From Pontibacter sp. G13 (GTDB taxonomy: Bacteria > Bacteroidota > Bacteroidia > J057): 64,000 nt of DNA. Both the position numbers and the translations under genes were made by a program. Each line of letters begins with the position of its first letter. Within the stretch, counting starts at the first letter, position 1. The stretch covers positions 1,669,576-1,733,575 of the forward strand of contig NZ_CP134696.1 in the NCBI RefSeq assembly GCF_031851795.1, in the 5' to 3' direction. The notes beneath the pieces are model-generated. The model was not told the origin of the DNA, ran no database searches, and saw only the letters and a list, made by a program, of their open reading frames with translations. Positions 50,860 to 61,400 of the stretch are shown here, piece after piece.

Positions 50860-52281
50860 TTACTCTACTTTGTACAATTTGATATCGTCGATCCACATCT
50901 CGAAGGTGGTGTTGTCATCCTTCAATTGCATCCATGGACGACGCTTCAATTCAGTCAGATCATCGGTGGAGAAGGTGTAGGAATAGTAAGTCCACTCGGT
51001 AGTCAGCGTTACACCGCCCATTCCGTTGTTCTTCTCTTCCCAGGCAGATCCACCTACCGTACGGATATCCAAGTTGATGCCATCCACAGAGGATTTAGCC
51101 CAGAAGGAGTACAGGTAAGTAGTATTTGCCTCAACATCCACGGCCGCAGCATTTGGCGCATTGAGGATGTAGCGGTCTCCCACGATGTCATAAATTCCTT
51201 TCACGGAGTAGTTTCCATTGTATGGATCTGAACCATCGAGGATGAATTTGTCATCCACATTGGCTCCTCCATCTGGCCACCAAGTTCCCCAGTTGTCTGG
51301 CTTGCTTCCTTCCAAACCAAGTTCGAAATCAGCGTTCAAGCCTGCGAACAGGTTCACGATTGAGTTCTGAACGATTTTCTCGTCCAGCTCCCCTACTTTG
51401 GAACCATTGACAGCTTCCAGAGCACCAGGCGTGTAGCTCAAGGTCAAGAACTGGCCTTCGAGTACAGGAGGGTCCAATGTCAAGATCATGTTCTTGGCAT
51501 CGTTTGGATCTAGCTCGATGGTGGAAATTGTAGCAGGGGCGCCATCTGCGAGGAACAAGAAGTTACCCGCTTCAGAAGCATCTGGAGTCTTCATTTCAGT
51601 CTCGAATACCAAAGTCAAAGAACCACCATCTCCACGAAGATTGGTCTCCAATGGGAAGATGTCCGGGAATTCAGTTACTTCGATCAGATCAGCACGGACG
51701 ACTTCGTCAGCATTCTCAGGATACTTTCTCCAAGCTCTCAGGGAAACGGCATAGTTACCTACTGTCGAGTAAGTGACCAATGGATTTTCTTCATAGGAGA
51801 TCGCAGGGTCACCGCCTTCGAAGGTCCACTCCAGAGAGTCATATCCTCCGGTAGTGAAGTTGGTGTACTGGACAGCAGCACCAATTCCCAGAGAAGTACG
51901 GTTTGCAGAGAACTCCACCTCGATTTCTGGGCGAATGTTCACGTAGATCAATCGAGATTCTTTGGCGCTATCGTTGAATACTACGTCCAACGTAACGGGG
52001 TATCTTCCGGAGTCGGTATACATGACCTGAGGAGACACATCCTCGGACGCAGTAATATCCCCGCCTTCGAAGGTCCAGGAACGATATGCCACATCCTTGG
52101 AAGAATCCGTGTAGACGATAGATTCACCTTGAGTAACTACGGTAGCACTAGCGGCGATTTTGAACTTGACAGGGGTCACCTCCAGCTCTCGTTCCTTGTC
52201 GCAGGAAGTCACAGCCAATGACATCCCCATCAAAGCAACCAACCAAGCTTTAGGCTGGCGAATTTTATTCAGAATGTTCAT
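50860..52281 (-). CDS. surface glycan-binding lipoprotein with PKD domains and CBM-like C-terminus
   Basis: The 473-residue protein occupies the SusE position directly downstream of susD. It has a lipobox (VTSC, Cys27) and two PKD domains in tandem (about 45-115 and 120-205, each with a YRSWTFEGGD or DSLEWTFEGGD core). A bacterial Ig-like domain (about 210-310) follows, and a CBM4/9-type jelly roll ends it (about 315-473, NADFELGLEGSKPDNWGTWW...WIDDIKLYKV). Such proteins sit on the outer membrane and hold polysaccharide for the SusC/D transporter. It lies 80 bases after susD and ends at tandem terminators. Confidence 0.85.
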   Translation of the reverse strand: MNILNKIRQPKAWLVALMGMSLAVTSCDKERELEVTPVKFKIAASATVVTQGESIVYTDSSKDVAYRSWTFEGGDITASEDVSPQVMYTDSGRYPVTLDVVFNDSAKESRLIYVNIRPEIEVEFSANRTSLGIGAAVQYTNFTTGGYDSLEWTFEGGDPAISYEENPLVTYSTVGNYAVSLRAWRKYPENADEVVRADLIEVTEFPDIFPLETNLRGDGGSLTLVFETEMKTPDASEAGNFLFLADGAPATISTIELDPNDAKNMILTLDPPVLEGQFLTLSYTPGALEAVNGSKVGELDEKIVQNSIVNLFAGLNADFELGLEGSKPDNWGTWWPDGGANVDDKFILDGSDPYNGNYSVKGIYDIVGDRYILNAPNAAAVDVEANTTYLYSFWAKSSVDGINLDIRTVGGSAWEEKNNGMGGVTLTTEWTYYSYTFSTDDLTELKRRPWMQLKDDNTTFEMWIDDIKLYKVE

Positions 52282-52361
52282 AATCCTTTTGTTGAGAAGA
52301 AATTTTGGAAAGGGAGGGTAGGCTCCGGGCCACGGACCCAGTGCCTACCTTCTTAGGAGGA

Positions 52362-53876
52362 TCAGTCGTACCCCTCGGTCTGTACCAAGTTGGAATTGAG
52401 GTCCATTTCACGAGTCGGTACAGGGAATTTCCGCTTGTACGGACGGTAATCCGTGTATGGGTTTCCTGCATTACTCCACTGTGGCTCATCGTGGCGAGCA
52501 AGTACTTCTTCCAATTTGCCCATGCGGATCAAGTCATCCTTGCGGTGACCTTCGAAGCACAATTCCCAACGACGCTCATACACCAATGCATCTACGAATT
52601 CGTCGTGATTCAATCCTGCCAATGGGATCAGCACAGTGTCAGCGCTAGCCTCTCCACGAGCACGAGCACGCACTTCATTCACTGCGTCAAATGCAGCAGC
52701 AGTAGGAGCTCCATTCACACCGTTCAATGCCTCTGCGTAGCAAAGCAATACGTCGGCAAAACGAATAATCGGCATATCGAAAGGCGCATCATACAGGAAG
52801 TTGTTTGGATTCGGCTTCTTCCATTTCCAAGGTCTCCAGTTGGCTTGGCCAATTACATTCTCAGGGTTGTTCACATTGATGTCAGCTACATTCTGAGCAC
52901 GGCGCGTGTCTCCTTCTTCGTAGCTCAATGCAAATTCATTATTGATGTACTCGGTACCGTACCCTCCACCGTATTCCAGACGGCCGTTGGGTCCCATGTA
53001 AGTACCCAAAGAGCTACCCTCGTTCAGTCCAGGACCTTCGAATCCGACTGCGAATACGATCTCGCTGTTCTGGTCATTGTTGTAGTCAAATACATCGGTA
53101 TAGTTGGCCTGAAGGCTGTACACACCGCTGTTGATCACTTCTTCGAATTGAGCGGCAGCCATCGCAAACTTCTCGGTCTGCATCAAAGGCCATCCAGTCA
53201 TTTGCAGGTAGACTTTTCCGAGGAGCGCCTGAGCAGCCCCCTTGGTCGCGCGTCCACCACCTTGTCCTTCTTCCAACACGGTAGCGGCAAACTGCAAGTC
53301 TTCGATGATCTGATCGTACACTTCGGCCTCAGAAGTCTGTGGAATTTCAAGATTATCCAAGCTGACAACTTCGGAGGTAACCAATGGTACATTTCCGAAC
53401 ATCTTCACCAAGTTGAAGTAGATCAATCCGCGGAGGAATCTAGCCTCTGCGATGATGCGCTCTTGGCTTTCTGCAACAATCTGCTCCTCGGACATCGCCG
53501 CAACACGGTCGATCACTCCATTGCAGGTATTGACCGCGCGGAAATGTGCTCTCCAAAGGTTTTCGAAGATCGGCATCGTAGGAGTCAATTGGTACAGGTG
53601 AAGCTCCTTACGGCCACCACCAGCCCAGTTCGGGGCATTGATTTCATCCACGCCTTTGTTTCCCCAGTGAGTGGGGAATCCTACGAAATCAAAGATCCAG
53701 TCATCTTGCAAGGTGCCATACGCTCCATTGAGGGCGATTTGGGCATCACTTTCATCCTCGTAGAAAGTCTCCGGAGCGACGAAGATAGTCGGTTCTTCCA
53801 CCAGCAGATCTTGGCAGGACTGCAAGCCAGCAGTCGCCAGCATCACGCTGGAGAGATATATCGCGAATTTTTTCAT
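52362..53876 (-). CDS. susD: SusD/RagB-family glycan-binding lipoprotein
   Basis: The protein of about 504 residues starts at MKKFAIYLSSVMLATAGLQS with a lipobox ending LQSC (Cys21). The frame could begin 48 bases earlier, but that start lies inside the end of susC and lacks a signal. The SusD fold is visible as TPR-like helices (for example IAEARFLRGLIYFNLVKMFG, SEAEVYDQIIEDLQFAATVL) and the C-terminal LVYERRWELCFEGHRKDDLIRMG and the closing VQTEGYD. It forms the lid over the SusC barrel encoded 28 bases upstream and selects the oligosaccharide for import. Confidence 0.95.
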   Translation of the reverse strand: MKKFAIYLSSVMLATAGLQSCQDLLVEEPTIFVAPETFYEDESDAQIALNGAYGTLQDDWIFDFVGFPTHWGNKGVDEINAPNWAGGGRKELHLYQLTPTMPIFENLWRAHFRAVNTCNGVIDRVAAMSEEQIVAESQERIIAEARFLRGLIYFNLVKMFGNVPLVTSEVVSLDNLEIPQTSEAEVYDQIIEDLQFAATVLEEGQGGGRATKGAAQALLGKVYLQMTGWPLMQTEKFAMAAAQFEEVINSGVYSLQANYTDVFDYNNDQNSEIVFAVGFEGPGLNEGSSLGTYMGPNGRLEYGGGYGTEYINNEFALSYEEGDTRRAQNVADINVNNPENVIGQANWRPWKWKKPNPNNFLYDAPFDMPIIRFADVLLCYAEALNGVNGAPTAAAFDAVNEVRARARGEASADTVLIPLAGLNHDEFVDALVYERRWELCFEGHRKDDLIRMGKLEEVLARHDEPQWSNAGNPYTDYRPYKRKFPVPTREMDLNSNLVQTEGYD

Positions 53877-53904
53877 TGTCGAATTGTTGAAAGTAGTAGT
53901 GAGA

Positions 53905-56900
53905 TTAGAATTGGATACTTGCACCCATGCGGTAGGTCCGCATTCTTGGGTAGGAATCGAAGTCCAGACCAGGAGTCAATTGGTTGTTGCCAACGCTCAC
54001 GTCAGGGTCATATCCGGTGTAGTTGGTCCAAACATGGAGGTTGTCACCCGCTACATACAGACGGCAGCCTTTCACTCCGATCCGAGTCAGGAAATTCTTC
54101 GGAAGGTTGTATGCAAACGTGATGTTGCTCAAACGCAGGTAAGATCCATCTTCGATGTAGAAGGTGTTGTTGATGTCATCAGCACCACCATCTCCAGTAC
54201 CCCAGATAGAAATGATATCTGTATCAGGATTTTCAGGTGTCCAGCGATCGCGGATGAAGCCCAACTTGTTGAAGAATGGAATGGCAGTCGCCATACCTCT
54301 TACGCGGTTGTTGTTGTAGATGTCGTTGCCGTAAGACCAGTTCATGAATACGGACAACTCGAATCCTTTGTAGGAGAAGTTGTTGGAGAATCCACCGAAG
54401 TGCTTAGGCATGGCATTACCGATGATCGTACGGTCATCTGTATCGATCACACCATCTCCGTTGAGGTCCTTGAACTTGATCACCCCTGGACGGAAACGAG
54501 AGATACCAGCGCGGAGCGGAACCCCTTCTTTGGGAGTAAAGGTCTCAGATGCACGGTCGAATCCGTCCATCAACAACGCTGCTTCTTCATTGGACAACTC
54601 GTTGAATTCTTCGAAGTCGTCGTAGTTGTAGATTCCGTCAGCTACGAATCCGTACATAGCGCCGATAGATTCACCTACACGGACAATGTAGTCGTTGCGG
54701 TTCTCACCGATCGCCGTAACGGTAAACTCCTCAGCATCACCAAGATCCAATACCTTGTTTTGGTTGAAGGAGATGTTGAAGTTGGAAGTCCACAAGAATT
54801 CCTTCTGAGAGATATTCACTGTGTAGAGAGAGAACTCCAACCCTTTGTTTTCTACCGCACCCAAGTTTTCGAAGGTAGTGGAGAAACCGGAAGTAAATGG
54901 TACAGGTACTTCCAAGAGGAGATCTGTCGTCTGCTTGTTATAGTAATCAAAGGTGAACTGAACGCGATCCTTGAACAATCCCAATTCCAAACCTACGTCC
55001 AACTGGGTAGTCGTCTCCCAAGTCAAATCAGGGTTGGCCAAACGCTCAGGCGCAAGACCCGGCTGGATGGAACCTGCATAGTATGCGTTGTTCAAGTTGT
55101 AAGAAGCCAATGAACGGTAAAGACCGATCTCTTGGTTACCACTCAAACCGTAGCTCGCACGAAGTTTCAAGTTGCTCAAAGACTTCACAGACTCGAGGAA
55201 TGGCTCGTCGCTCACACGCCACGCTACCGCAGCAGATGGGAAGAGACCGAACTTGTTGCCTTCTGCAAACTTGGAAGAACCGTCATAACGAGCAGTTGCA
55301 GTAAACAAGTAGCGATCCAACAAGGTGTAGTTCACACGACCGAGGAAGGACATCAATCCCCACTGGGTACGGGTAGAGTTGGTAGGCAACACCTCTTTGG
55401 CAGCTGCCAAGTTATCGATGTTCACACCAGGGATGTCAAAGTCGATGGAAGTGGTACGGAGGGATTCCCAAGTACCGCCCTGCTGGGTGAAACCTACTAC
55501 CGCGTTGATTCCGTGGTCGCCCAACTTCGTCTTGTAAGACAACGTGTTCTCGTTCAACCAACCTACATTTTGGTTGGTACCGACGATCGCACGTCCATTT
55601 GTAGCACGTCCCCAACCGAAGTCGCCCGGATACCAAGCTTTGCCTCGGTAGTTGGAGATATTACCCCCAAACGTAGAACGGAATACCAACCCTTTGATCG
55701 GCTGAAATTCGAGGAAGGCATTACCAAATGCCTGCATGTTGTTGTTGACGTTGGTGGTATTGTTGATCAGGACCTCTGGATTGGTCACCTCACCATCACG
55801 GTCGGCGATCAGCAGGCCATTCTCATCGTATTGAGCTTCTGGACGACGCTGTACCCCCTGCACTGGGCTAAAGAGCAATACGTTGGTCAGTACACCATTT
55901 CGGGTACGAGATTCTGCTGCTGCAGTCACGACACCGTTACGCTTGGTGTAACCCATGTTGATGTTCAATCCACTCTTGAACTTCTTGTTGATCTGCTGAT
56001 TCAACTTCATGTTTCCGTACAGACGCTGGAACCGAGACTTGTCTACGATACCGCTTTGGTCGACATAGGAGAATGAAGTGGAGTAATTGGTACGACCATT
56101 TCCGCCAGACATGGACAACTTGTAGTTCTGAACCGTGGCGTTTTTGATCACGCGATCTCTCCAATCCGTAACGGTCAATCTTGGGTCATCCAATTGGATG
56201 TCGTTCCCCAAAGAATCACGGTACATGGCGGAGTAGAGGTTTGTCGGATCATCAGGATTGTACGGGAAGTACTCGTTCCAGAAGTCTACATATTCTTGTG
56301 GAGAAAGGATATCGATGTCACGGCCAATCTCGGAAACTCCAAAGTAAGTTTCGAAGTTCACCTGAGAACGTCCTTTCTTACCACTTTTGGTAGTGATGAG
56401 GATTACCCCGTTGGCACCACGAGAACCATAGATAGCGGTTGCGGATGCGTCTTTCAATACTTCGATAGACTCGATGTCACTCGGGTCGATAGAAGCAAGT
56501 GGGCTCGTGGAAGAAGTACCCAGACCTACGTTGTCTCCTTGGCTGGAACCCAAGATCGGGAAACCATCGATGACGTACAGTGGGTCATTACTTGCATTAA
56601 TAGAGGTACCCCCACGAATACGGATCTTGGCGGATGAACCAGGACCACCTTCAGAAGAAGTTACCTGTACACCTGGCGCACGCGCCGCAAGTCCTTGCTC
56701 GAAAGAGACTGTTTGGATTTGGTTGAGTTCTTCACTGCTTACAGAAGAAACCGATCCTGTCAAGTCGCGCTTTTCGACTGCACCGTACCCAATCACGACC
56801 ACCTCGTCGAGGGTGTTCACGTTGAGTTTCATCTTGACGTTGATCACGGACTTTCCGGCAACGGGAATGGCTTGCTCCTCATAGTTGATGTAAGAGAAAA

Positions 56901-57135
56901 CCAGAACCGATTGAAGATTTGGCACCTCGATGGAGAATGCTCCATTTTCGTCGGTCAGTTTACCGGTACGTGTTCCTTCAACTACGACGGTCGCCCCGAC
57001 AAGCGGAGATTCATCGTCTTGAGAAACCACGGTTCCGGTAATGGTCTGTTGTGCCAACAGGTTTCCGGAACCAAGTACCCAGCACATCCCAAGTAACAGG
57101 AGTAGTAGGTGCCTTTTAGGTAATAGTAGCATCAT
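53905..57135 (-). CDS. susC: SusC/RagA-family TonB-dependent outer-membrane transporter
   Basis: The 1,076-residue protein has a signal peptide (about 1-28). A carboxypeptidase-D-like domain follows (about 30-105, ITGTVVSQDDESPLVGATVV), then the plug with the SusC box KRDLTGSVSSVSSEEL, IRIRGGTSINASNDPLYVIDG and ATAIYGSRGANGVILITTKSG, and a 22-strand barrel ending in an aromatic-terminated strand (RMGASIQF). It imports oligosaccharides with SusD using TonB energy. The gene opens an operon with susD and the PKD lipoprotein. Upstream lie a direct-repeat operator and a -7-like element, and the divergent zinc dehydrogenase gene. Confidence 0.96.
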   Translation of the reverse strand: MMLLLPKRHLLLLLLGMCWVLGSGNLLAQQTITGTVVSQDDESPLVGATVVVEGTRTGKLTDENGAFSIEVPNLQSVLVFSYINYEEQAIPVAGKSVINVKMKLNVNTLDEVVVIGYGAVEKRDLTGSVSSVSSEELNQIQTVSFEQGLAARAPGVQVTSSEGGPGSSAKIRIRGGTSINASNDPLYVIDGFPILGSSQGDNVGLGTSSTSPLASIDPSDIESIEVLKDASATAIYGSRGANGVILITTKSGKKGRSQVNFETYFGVSEIGRDIDILSPQEYVDFWNEYFPYNPDDPTNLYSAMYRDSLGNDIQLDDPRLTVTDWRDRVIKNATVQNYKLSMSGGNGRTNYSTSFSYVDQSGIVDKSRFQRLYGNMKLNQQINKKFKSGLNINMGYTKRNGVVTAAAESRTRNGVLTNVLLFSPVQGVQRRPEAQYDENGLLIADRDGEVTNPEVLINNTTNVNNNMQAFGNAFLEFQPIKGLVFRSTFGGNISNYRGKAWYPGDFGWGRATNGRAIVGTNQNVGWLNENTLSYKTKLGDHGINAVVGFTQQGGTWESLRTTSIDFDIPGVNIDNLAAAKEVLPTNSTRTQWGLMSFLGRVNYTLLDRYLFTATARYDGSSKFAEGNKFGLFPSAAVAWRVSDEPFLESVKSLSNLKLRASYGLSGNQEIGLYRSLASYNLNNAYYAGSIQPGLAPERLANPDLTWETTTQLDVGLELGLFKDRVQFTFDYYNKQTTDLLLEVPVPFTSGFSTTFENLGAVENKGLEFSLYTVNISQKEFLWTSNFNISFNQNKVLDLGDAEEFTVTAIGENRNDYIVRVGESIGAMYGFVADGIYNYDDFEEFNELSNEEAALLMDGFDRASETFTPKEGVPLRAGISRFRPGVIKFKDLNGDGVIDTDDRTIIGNAMPKHFGGFSNNFSYKGFELSVFMNWSYGNDIYNNNRVRGMATAIPFFNKLGFIRDRWTPENPDTDIISIWGTGDGGADDINNTFYIEDGSYLRLSNITFAYNLPKNFLTRIGVKGCRLYVAGDNLHVWTNYTGYDPDVSVGNNQLTPGLDFDSYPRMRTYRMGASIQF

Positions 57136-57205
57136 AATGCGATGTGTTTAGAAGAGGTAATAGCAATCTGAGAGAGCTGCTAAGCGCTCGTTTTAGGTAA
57201 AAGTC

Positions 57206-57302
57206 CAAGTTTATGTAGCTTCCCGGTGCCACAGATTTGTTGCATCCTAACACAAATGGTTATGGGGCCATTTCGGCTATAACATTCATAGCACAAATGG
57301 TT
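57206..57302 (-). promoter_or_regulatory. susC promoter region with direct-repeat operator
   Basis: On the minus strand ACCATTTGTGnTA occurs at about 57301-57289 and 57260-57248, 41 bases apart and in the same orientation. Thirty-odd bases further downstream is TAAACTTG (57213-57206), one mismatch from the -7 consensus. Motif, orientation and distance agree with the pair upstream of the GH2 gene. Confidence 0.6.
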
Positions 57303-57365
57303 TTGACTGTATTCCGAGATTGTCAAAAGGTCTTTCATCCAGCATATTGAGTAAAAAAGGAGCTC

Positions 57366-58382
57366 ATGAGATATATTATTTGCGAGGAACCGGGTACTTT
57401 CCAAATGGGTGAAGCAGAAATGCCCACCCGATCCTCCAACCAAGCGCTGGTAAAAATCCATAGAATCGGAATATGCGGGACGGACCTTCATGCGTTCGCC
57501 GGCAATCAGGCCTTTTTCACATACCCCCGAATTCTCGGCCACGAATTGGCTGCCGAGGTGATGGAGATTGATGAAAACGATCAGGGAATTCGCCCAGGTG
57601 ATCGCGTGGGCATCATGCCCTATGTCCACTGCGGAACGTGCATCGCCTGTCGGAGCGGCAAGACCAATTGCTGCCAGAATATTCAGGTATTGGGCGTACA
57701 TACCGATGGCGGTATGCAGGAATACATCACGGTCCCCAACGAACTGTTGCTTCCGGCACAAGATCTGGAGTGGGATCAAATCTCCGTGATCGAACCGCTG
57801 GCCATCGGGACACACGCGATTCGCAGGGCAGCCATACAGCCCGGCGAGACCATCTTGGTCATGGGAGCTGGTCCTATCGGTCTCGGCATCATGAAATTCG
57901 CCCAGATCTTGGGAGCGCGCGTGCTGGCACTGGATATCAATCCTGACCGCCTCGCCTACGCCAAACAATACATGGGAGCCGCCGAAGTCATAGACGCTCG
58001 CGAGAACCCCGTAGAGCGCATAGCGGAGCTCACAGGCGGAGATATGGCCACTGTAGTCTTTGACGCGACGGGCCATCCTCAGGCGCTGATGTCGGGGCCT
58101 GACTACATGGCACATGGCGGAAGGTTTGTGTTGGTGGGATTGTCCAAAGGGGAACTGACCTATTCGCATCCAGCTATCCACGCCAAGGAAACGACCTTGA
58201 TGTGTAGCCGGAATGCTACCAAAGAGGATTTCGAACGAGTGATGGAGGTATTGCGGTCAGGGGAATTTCCGGTGGATGCTTTTGTGACCCACCATGCCCC
58301 ATTTGAAGAAATGATCGGGGTATTTGACCAATGGCTCGACCCCAAAACGCAGGTTATCAAGGCAGTGGTGCACATGGGATAA
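57366..58382 (+). CDS. zinc-dependent alcohol dehydrogenase (sugar-acid/polyol dehydrogenase type)
   Basis: The 338-residue MDR enzyme has a catalytic-zinc site (Cys37 in GICGTDLH, His59-Glu60 in GHE), four structural-zinc cysteines (89, 92, 95, 103) and the NAD-binding loop GAGPIG at 167-172. Family members closest in pattern oxidise polyols or sugar acids (sorbitol, L-threonine, L-galactonate 5-dehydrogenase types). It is divergent from susC, next to the HTCS, and in the same region as the SDR and tagaturonate-reductase-like genes, so oxidation of a hexonate or a monomer from the imported glycan is the best inference. It is cytoplasmic. Its stop is followed by a strong terminator. Confidence 0.85.
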   Translation: MRYIICEEPGTFQMGEAEMPTRSSNQALVKIHRIGICGTDLHAFAGNQAFFTYPRILGHELAAEVMEIDENDQGIRPGDRVGIMPYVHCGTCIACRSGKTNCCQNIQVLGVHTDGGMQEYITVPNELLLPAQDLEWDQISVIEPLAIGTHAIRRAAIQPGETILVMGAGPIGLGIMKFAQILGARVLALDINPDRLAYAKQYMGAAEVIDARENPVERIAELTGGDMATVVFDATGHPQALMSGPDYMAHGGRFVLVGLSKGELTYSHPAIHAKETTLMCSRNATKEDFERVMEVLRSGEFPVDAFVTHHAPFEEMIGVFDQWLDPKTQVIKAVVHMG

Positions 58383-58407
58383 CGCTCACATGCACCATGA
58401 TTCTTCG

Positions 58408-58444
58408 GCCCAGGTCCCTATACAGGAGCCTGGGCTTGTTTTTT
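58408..58444 (+). terminator. terminator of the zinc dehydrogenase, overlapping the HTCS 3' end
   Basis: GCCCAGG and CCTGGGC form a 7-bp stem with partial pairing in the loop, followed by TTGTTTTTT. The last five codons and stop of the convergent HTCS gene lie inside the hairpin. Confidence 0.8.
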
Positions 58445-61400
58445 GACGTATTCGCTCGGTACCATTCCAAATTGCTTCTTGAAACACTTGGAGAAGTAAG
58501 AGGCGGTGTTGAAGCCCGTCATGTACATGATCTCCTTGATCGTCAGATCACTGGTCTCAAGCAGTTGTACTGCACGCTTCAGCCTCACGGTCCGAATGAA
58601 TTCACTAGAAGTCTGTCCCGTCAGGGCTTTGAGCTTCAGATAGAGCTTGGAGCGGCTCATCCCGATTTCCTTGACCAATGCCTCTACATTGAAGTCTGGA
58701 TCAGTCATGTGCTCCTCGATGATCTCTACCGCCTTCTTCAAGAAGACTTCATCCGTAGAAGTCACAGAGATTGCCTCGGGTGAGAGGAGTACTTCACGCT
58801 TGAAACGCTTCTGTTGTTCCGCTCTCGCCTGAAGGATATTCTGAATATTCAGCTTGAGCATGTCGAGGTTGAAGGGCTTCCGAATGTAGAGATCCGCACC
58901 CACAGTCAATCCCTCAAATTCGCTCTCCTCCGAAGACTTGGCTGTCAGCATGATGATCGGAATGTGGCTCGTCCGGGGATCGGACTTGAGCTCCTGACAA
59001 AGCTGGAACCCATCCATCACAGGCATCATGACATCACTCAAGATCAGATCTGGGCTGTGTTCCAGCGCCAACTCCAATCCTGCGGCACCATCCTCTGCCT
59101 CCAAGATCTGATAGCTGCCTTCCATCGAGGACCGGATGAACTCGCGGATATCCTGATGGTCATCGATGACCAACATGACTGGCAGATGACTTTCTCCCTG
59201 TGGCGTAACTACAGCTGTGATTTCCTCGCGATCTGGCTCATCCTCATCCCACAAGCCCACAGGTGCAATCGGCATCGCCACAATCGGCTGATTACCTGCC
59301 GCAATTTCGTCGGACTTGTATCGCTTCTTGTCCTTGGGAAATTTCACCACGAAGCAGGCGCCGCCCGAAGGCTGATCCTCCAGATAGATAGAGCCATGAT
59401 GTAATTCCACCAACTCACGGGTGTAGGACAACCCAATTCCTGAGCCGGATTTATTGTTTTTAGAAGGCTGAGAAGCTTTGAAGAATCGCTCAAATACTTG
59501 CTCGCGATTCTCAGGACTAATGCCGGGTCCATTGTCACGAATCCTAATCTCTACCCAGTTAGGAGCTACCAGAGATTTCATTCGGGAAGTTTCTTGCTTC
59601 CGCTCGATGATTTCTACGCTAATCTTTCCCCCTACCGGCGTGAATTTGAAGGCATTGGATAGCAGGTTGTACATGGTTTTCTCCAAAATATCCGGATCAA
59701 ACCAAGCGTCCATTTCCTCTGACTCCTTGTGAATAGTGAAATCTATTTCCTTCTTATTCGCGATAAACTGGAACGGCTCCGTGATCTCGTTGATATATCC
59801 ATTGAGATTGCCTCTCCGAACCTTGAGCTTCATTTTGCCCTGATCCAATTTCCGGAAGTCCAGCAATTGATTGACCAGCCTCAAGAGATAGTGCGTATTC
59901 TTTTGGATCAATTGGTACTGCCGTTCCCGCTGATTGTAATCCATATCCTGACCGGATTTCAGAAGGAAGTCCATCGGCCCCGAGATCAAGGAAAGGGGGG
60001 TACGCAATTCATGCGAAATATTGGTAAAGAACTGAAGCTTGAGCTGTTGCAATTCTTCGGCCTTCTCCTTTTCCAAGTGCTCCACCACCAAGTCGTGCTT
60101 TTCCTTGATGCCAATGATCGTGTATCTCCGGAATGCCAACAGCAACACCAACACGATAAGACCATAAATGGCAAATGCCCACCAAGTCTGCCACCAGGGA
60201 GGCGCCACATAGATCTCGATCACCTGAGGATCATGAAGCCATACGCCGTCGTTGTTGGAGGCGATTACCTCCAACGTGTAAGTACCCGGACTTAGATTGG
60301 TGACCGTCACAAAACGCTTGGTGGCGTCCACATAGATCCAATCATCGTGAATTCCCTCCATGCGGTATGCATAGGCATGTTTGCTGGGAGCGGCATAGTG
60401 AAGCCCCGAAAATTCCACTGAAAAGCTGTTCTCGGCGTACTTCAGGTCTATATGGGCTGTTTCTGAAATATCTTCCTCCAAGATCACTCTTCCATTGAAG
60501 GCCTCACCGGGATAAACGGGCTGATTGAGTACTTCGAATTTGGTGAATACGACCTTGGGAGGATGCGGATTGATGTGAATATTCCCTGGGGAGAAGACAT
60601 TGAATCCATTCACCCCACCGAACATCATATCGCCATTCTTCCTTCTATAAGCCGCCAGCTCCGAAAACTCCTCGCTTTGCAACCCATCCTGAGTGTCGAA
60701 GTGGTGGAATTTCTCCAGTATGGGATCGAAGCGCGTCAAGCCCTTGTTGGTGGAAATCCATAGGAACCCTTGATCATCCTCCAATATTCCCTTGACCACA
60801 TTGTTGGGCATTCCATCTGCCTTGGTATAATGGACAAAATGCGCCGGCCGATCTTCGGTTTCGGGGACAAACTTGTTTAGACCTCCTCCGAATGTTCCCA
60901 CCCAAATAGCCCCATCGCGGCTCTGATGGAGCGCCAAAATATAGTTGTGGGAGATCGACCCTTCATCCTCATCTTCATGCAAAAATCGCTCGAACTCTGG
61001 ATAGGTTTTGACCTGTTCGGTGAGGGACAATCGGTTAAGTCCATGACCTGTACCAATCCAAATATTTCCCTCCTTGTCCCGCATCAGGCTCCGGACGATA
61101 TTGTAGGACAAACTGGTGGAATCCTCTGGGTCATGCGCAAATCTGCGAATGGAGTCAGGCATCGTCAAATCCTGCACCGCCAGCCCCAATGAATAGGTAC
61201 CGATCCACATTTCCTTATTATCGACATTCATCAAGGCAAATACAGAGCTCTTGATAATCGGCAAGGGAACCAGATCTGCATTGGAATAGGAACGCTTTGT
61301 GGAATCCAATTCAATCCGGTACATACTGGGAGAGATCTGCCCGCCAATCAACAAATAATCCTTGCCTTGGCTGGAATACTCCTCAATGGTAAAAGTATTG

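Noticed and set aside
52305-54122. 605-codon frame antisense to susD
   Set aside because: SusD on the minus strand is unmistakable; the antisense product is compositionally odd and has no recognisable domain.
57180-58181. 333-codon frame antisense to the zinc dehydrogenase
   Set aside because: The plus-strand dehydrogenase has all zinc and cofactor motifs; the antisense frame is a shadow and would also cover the regulatory region.
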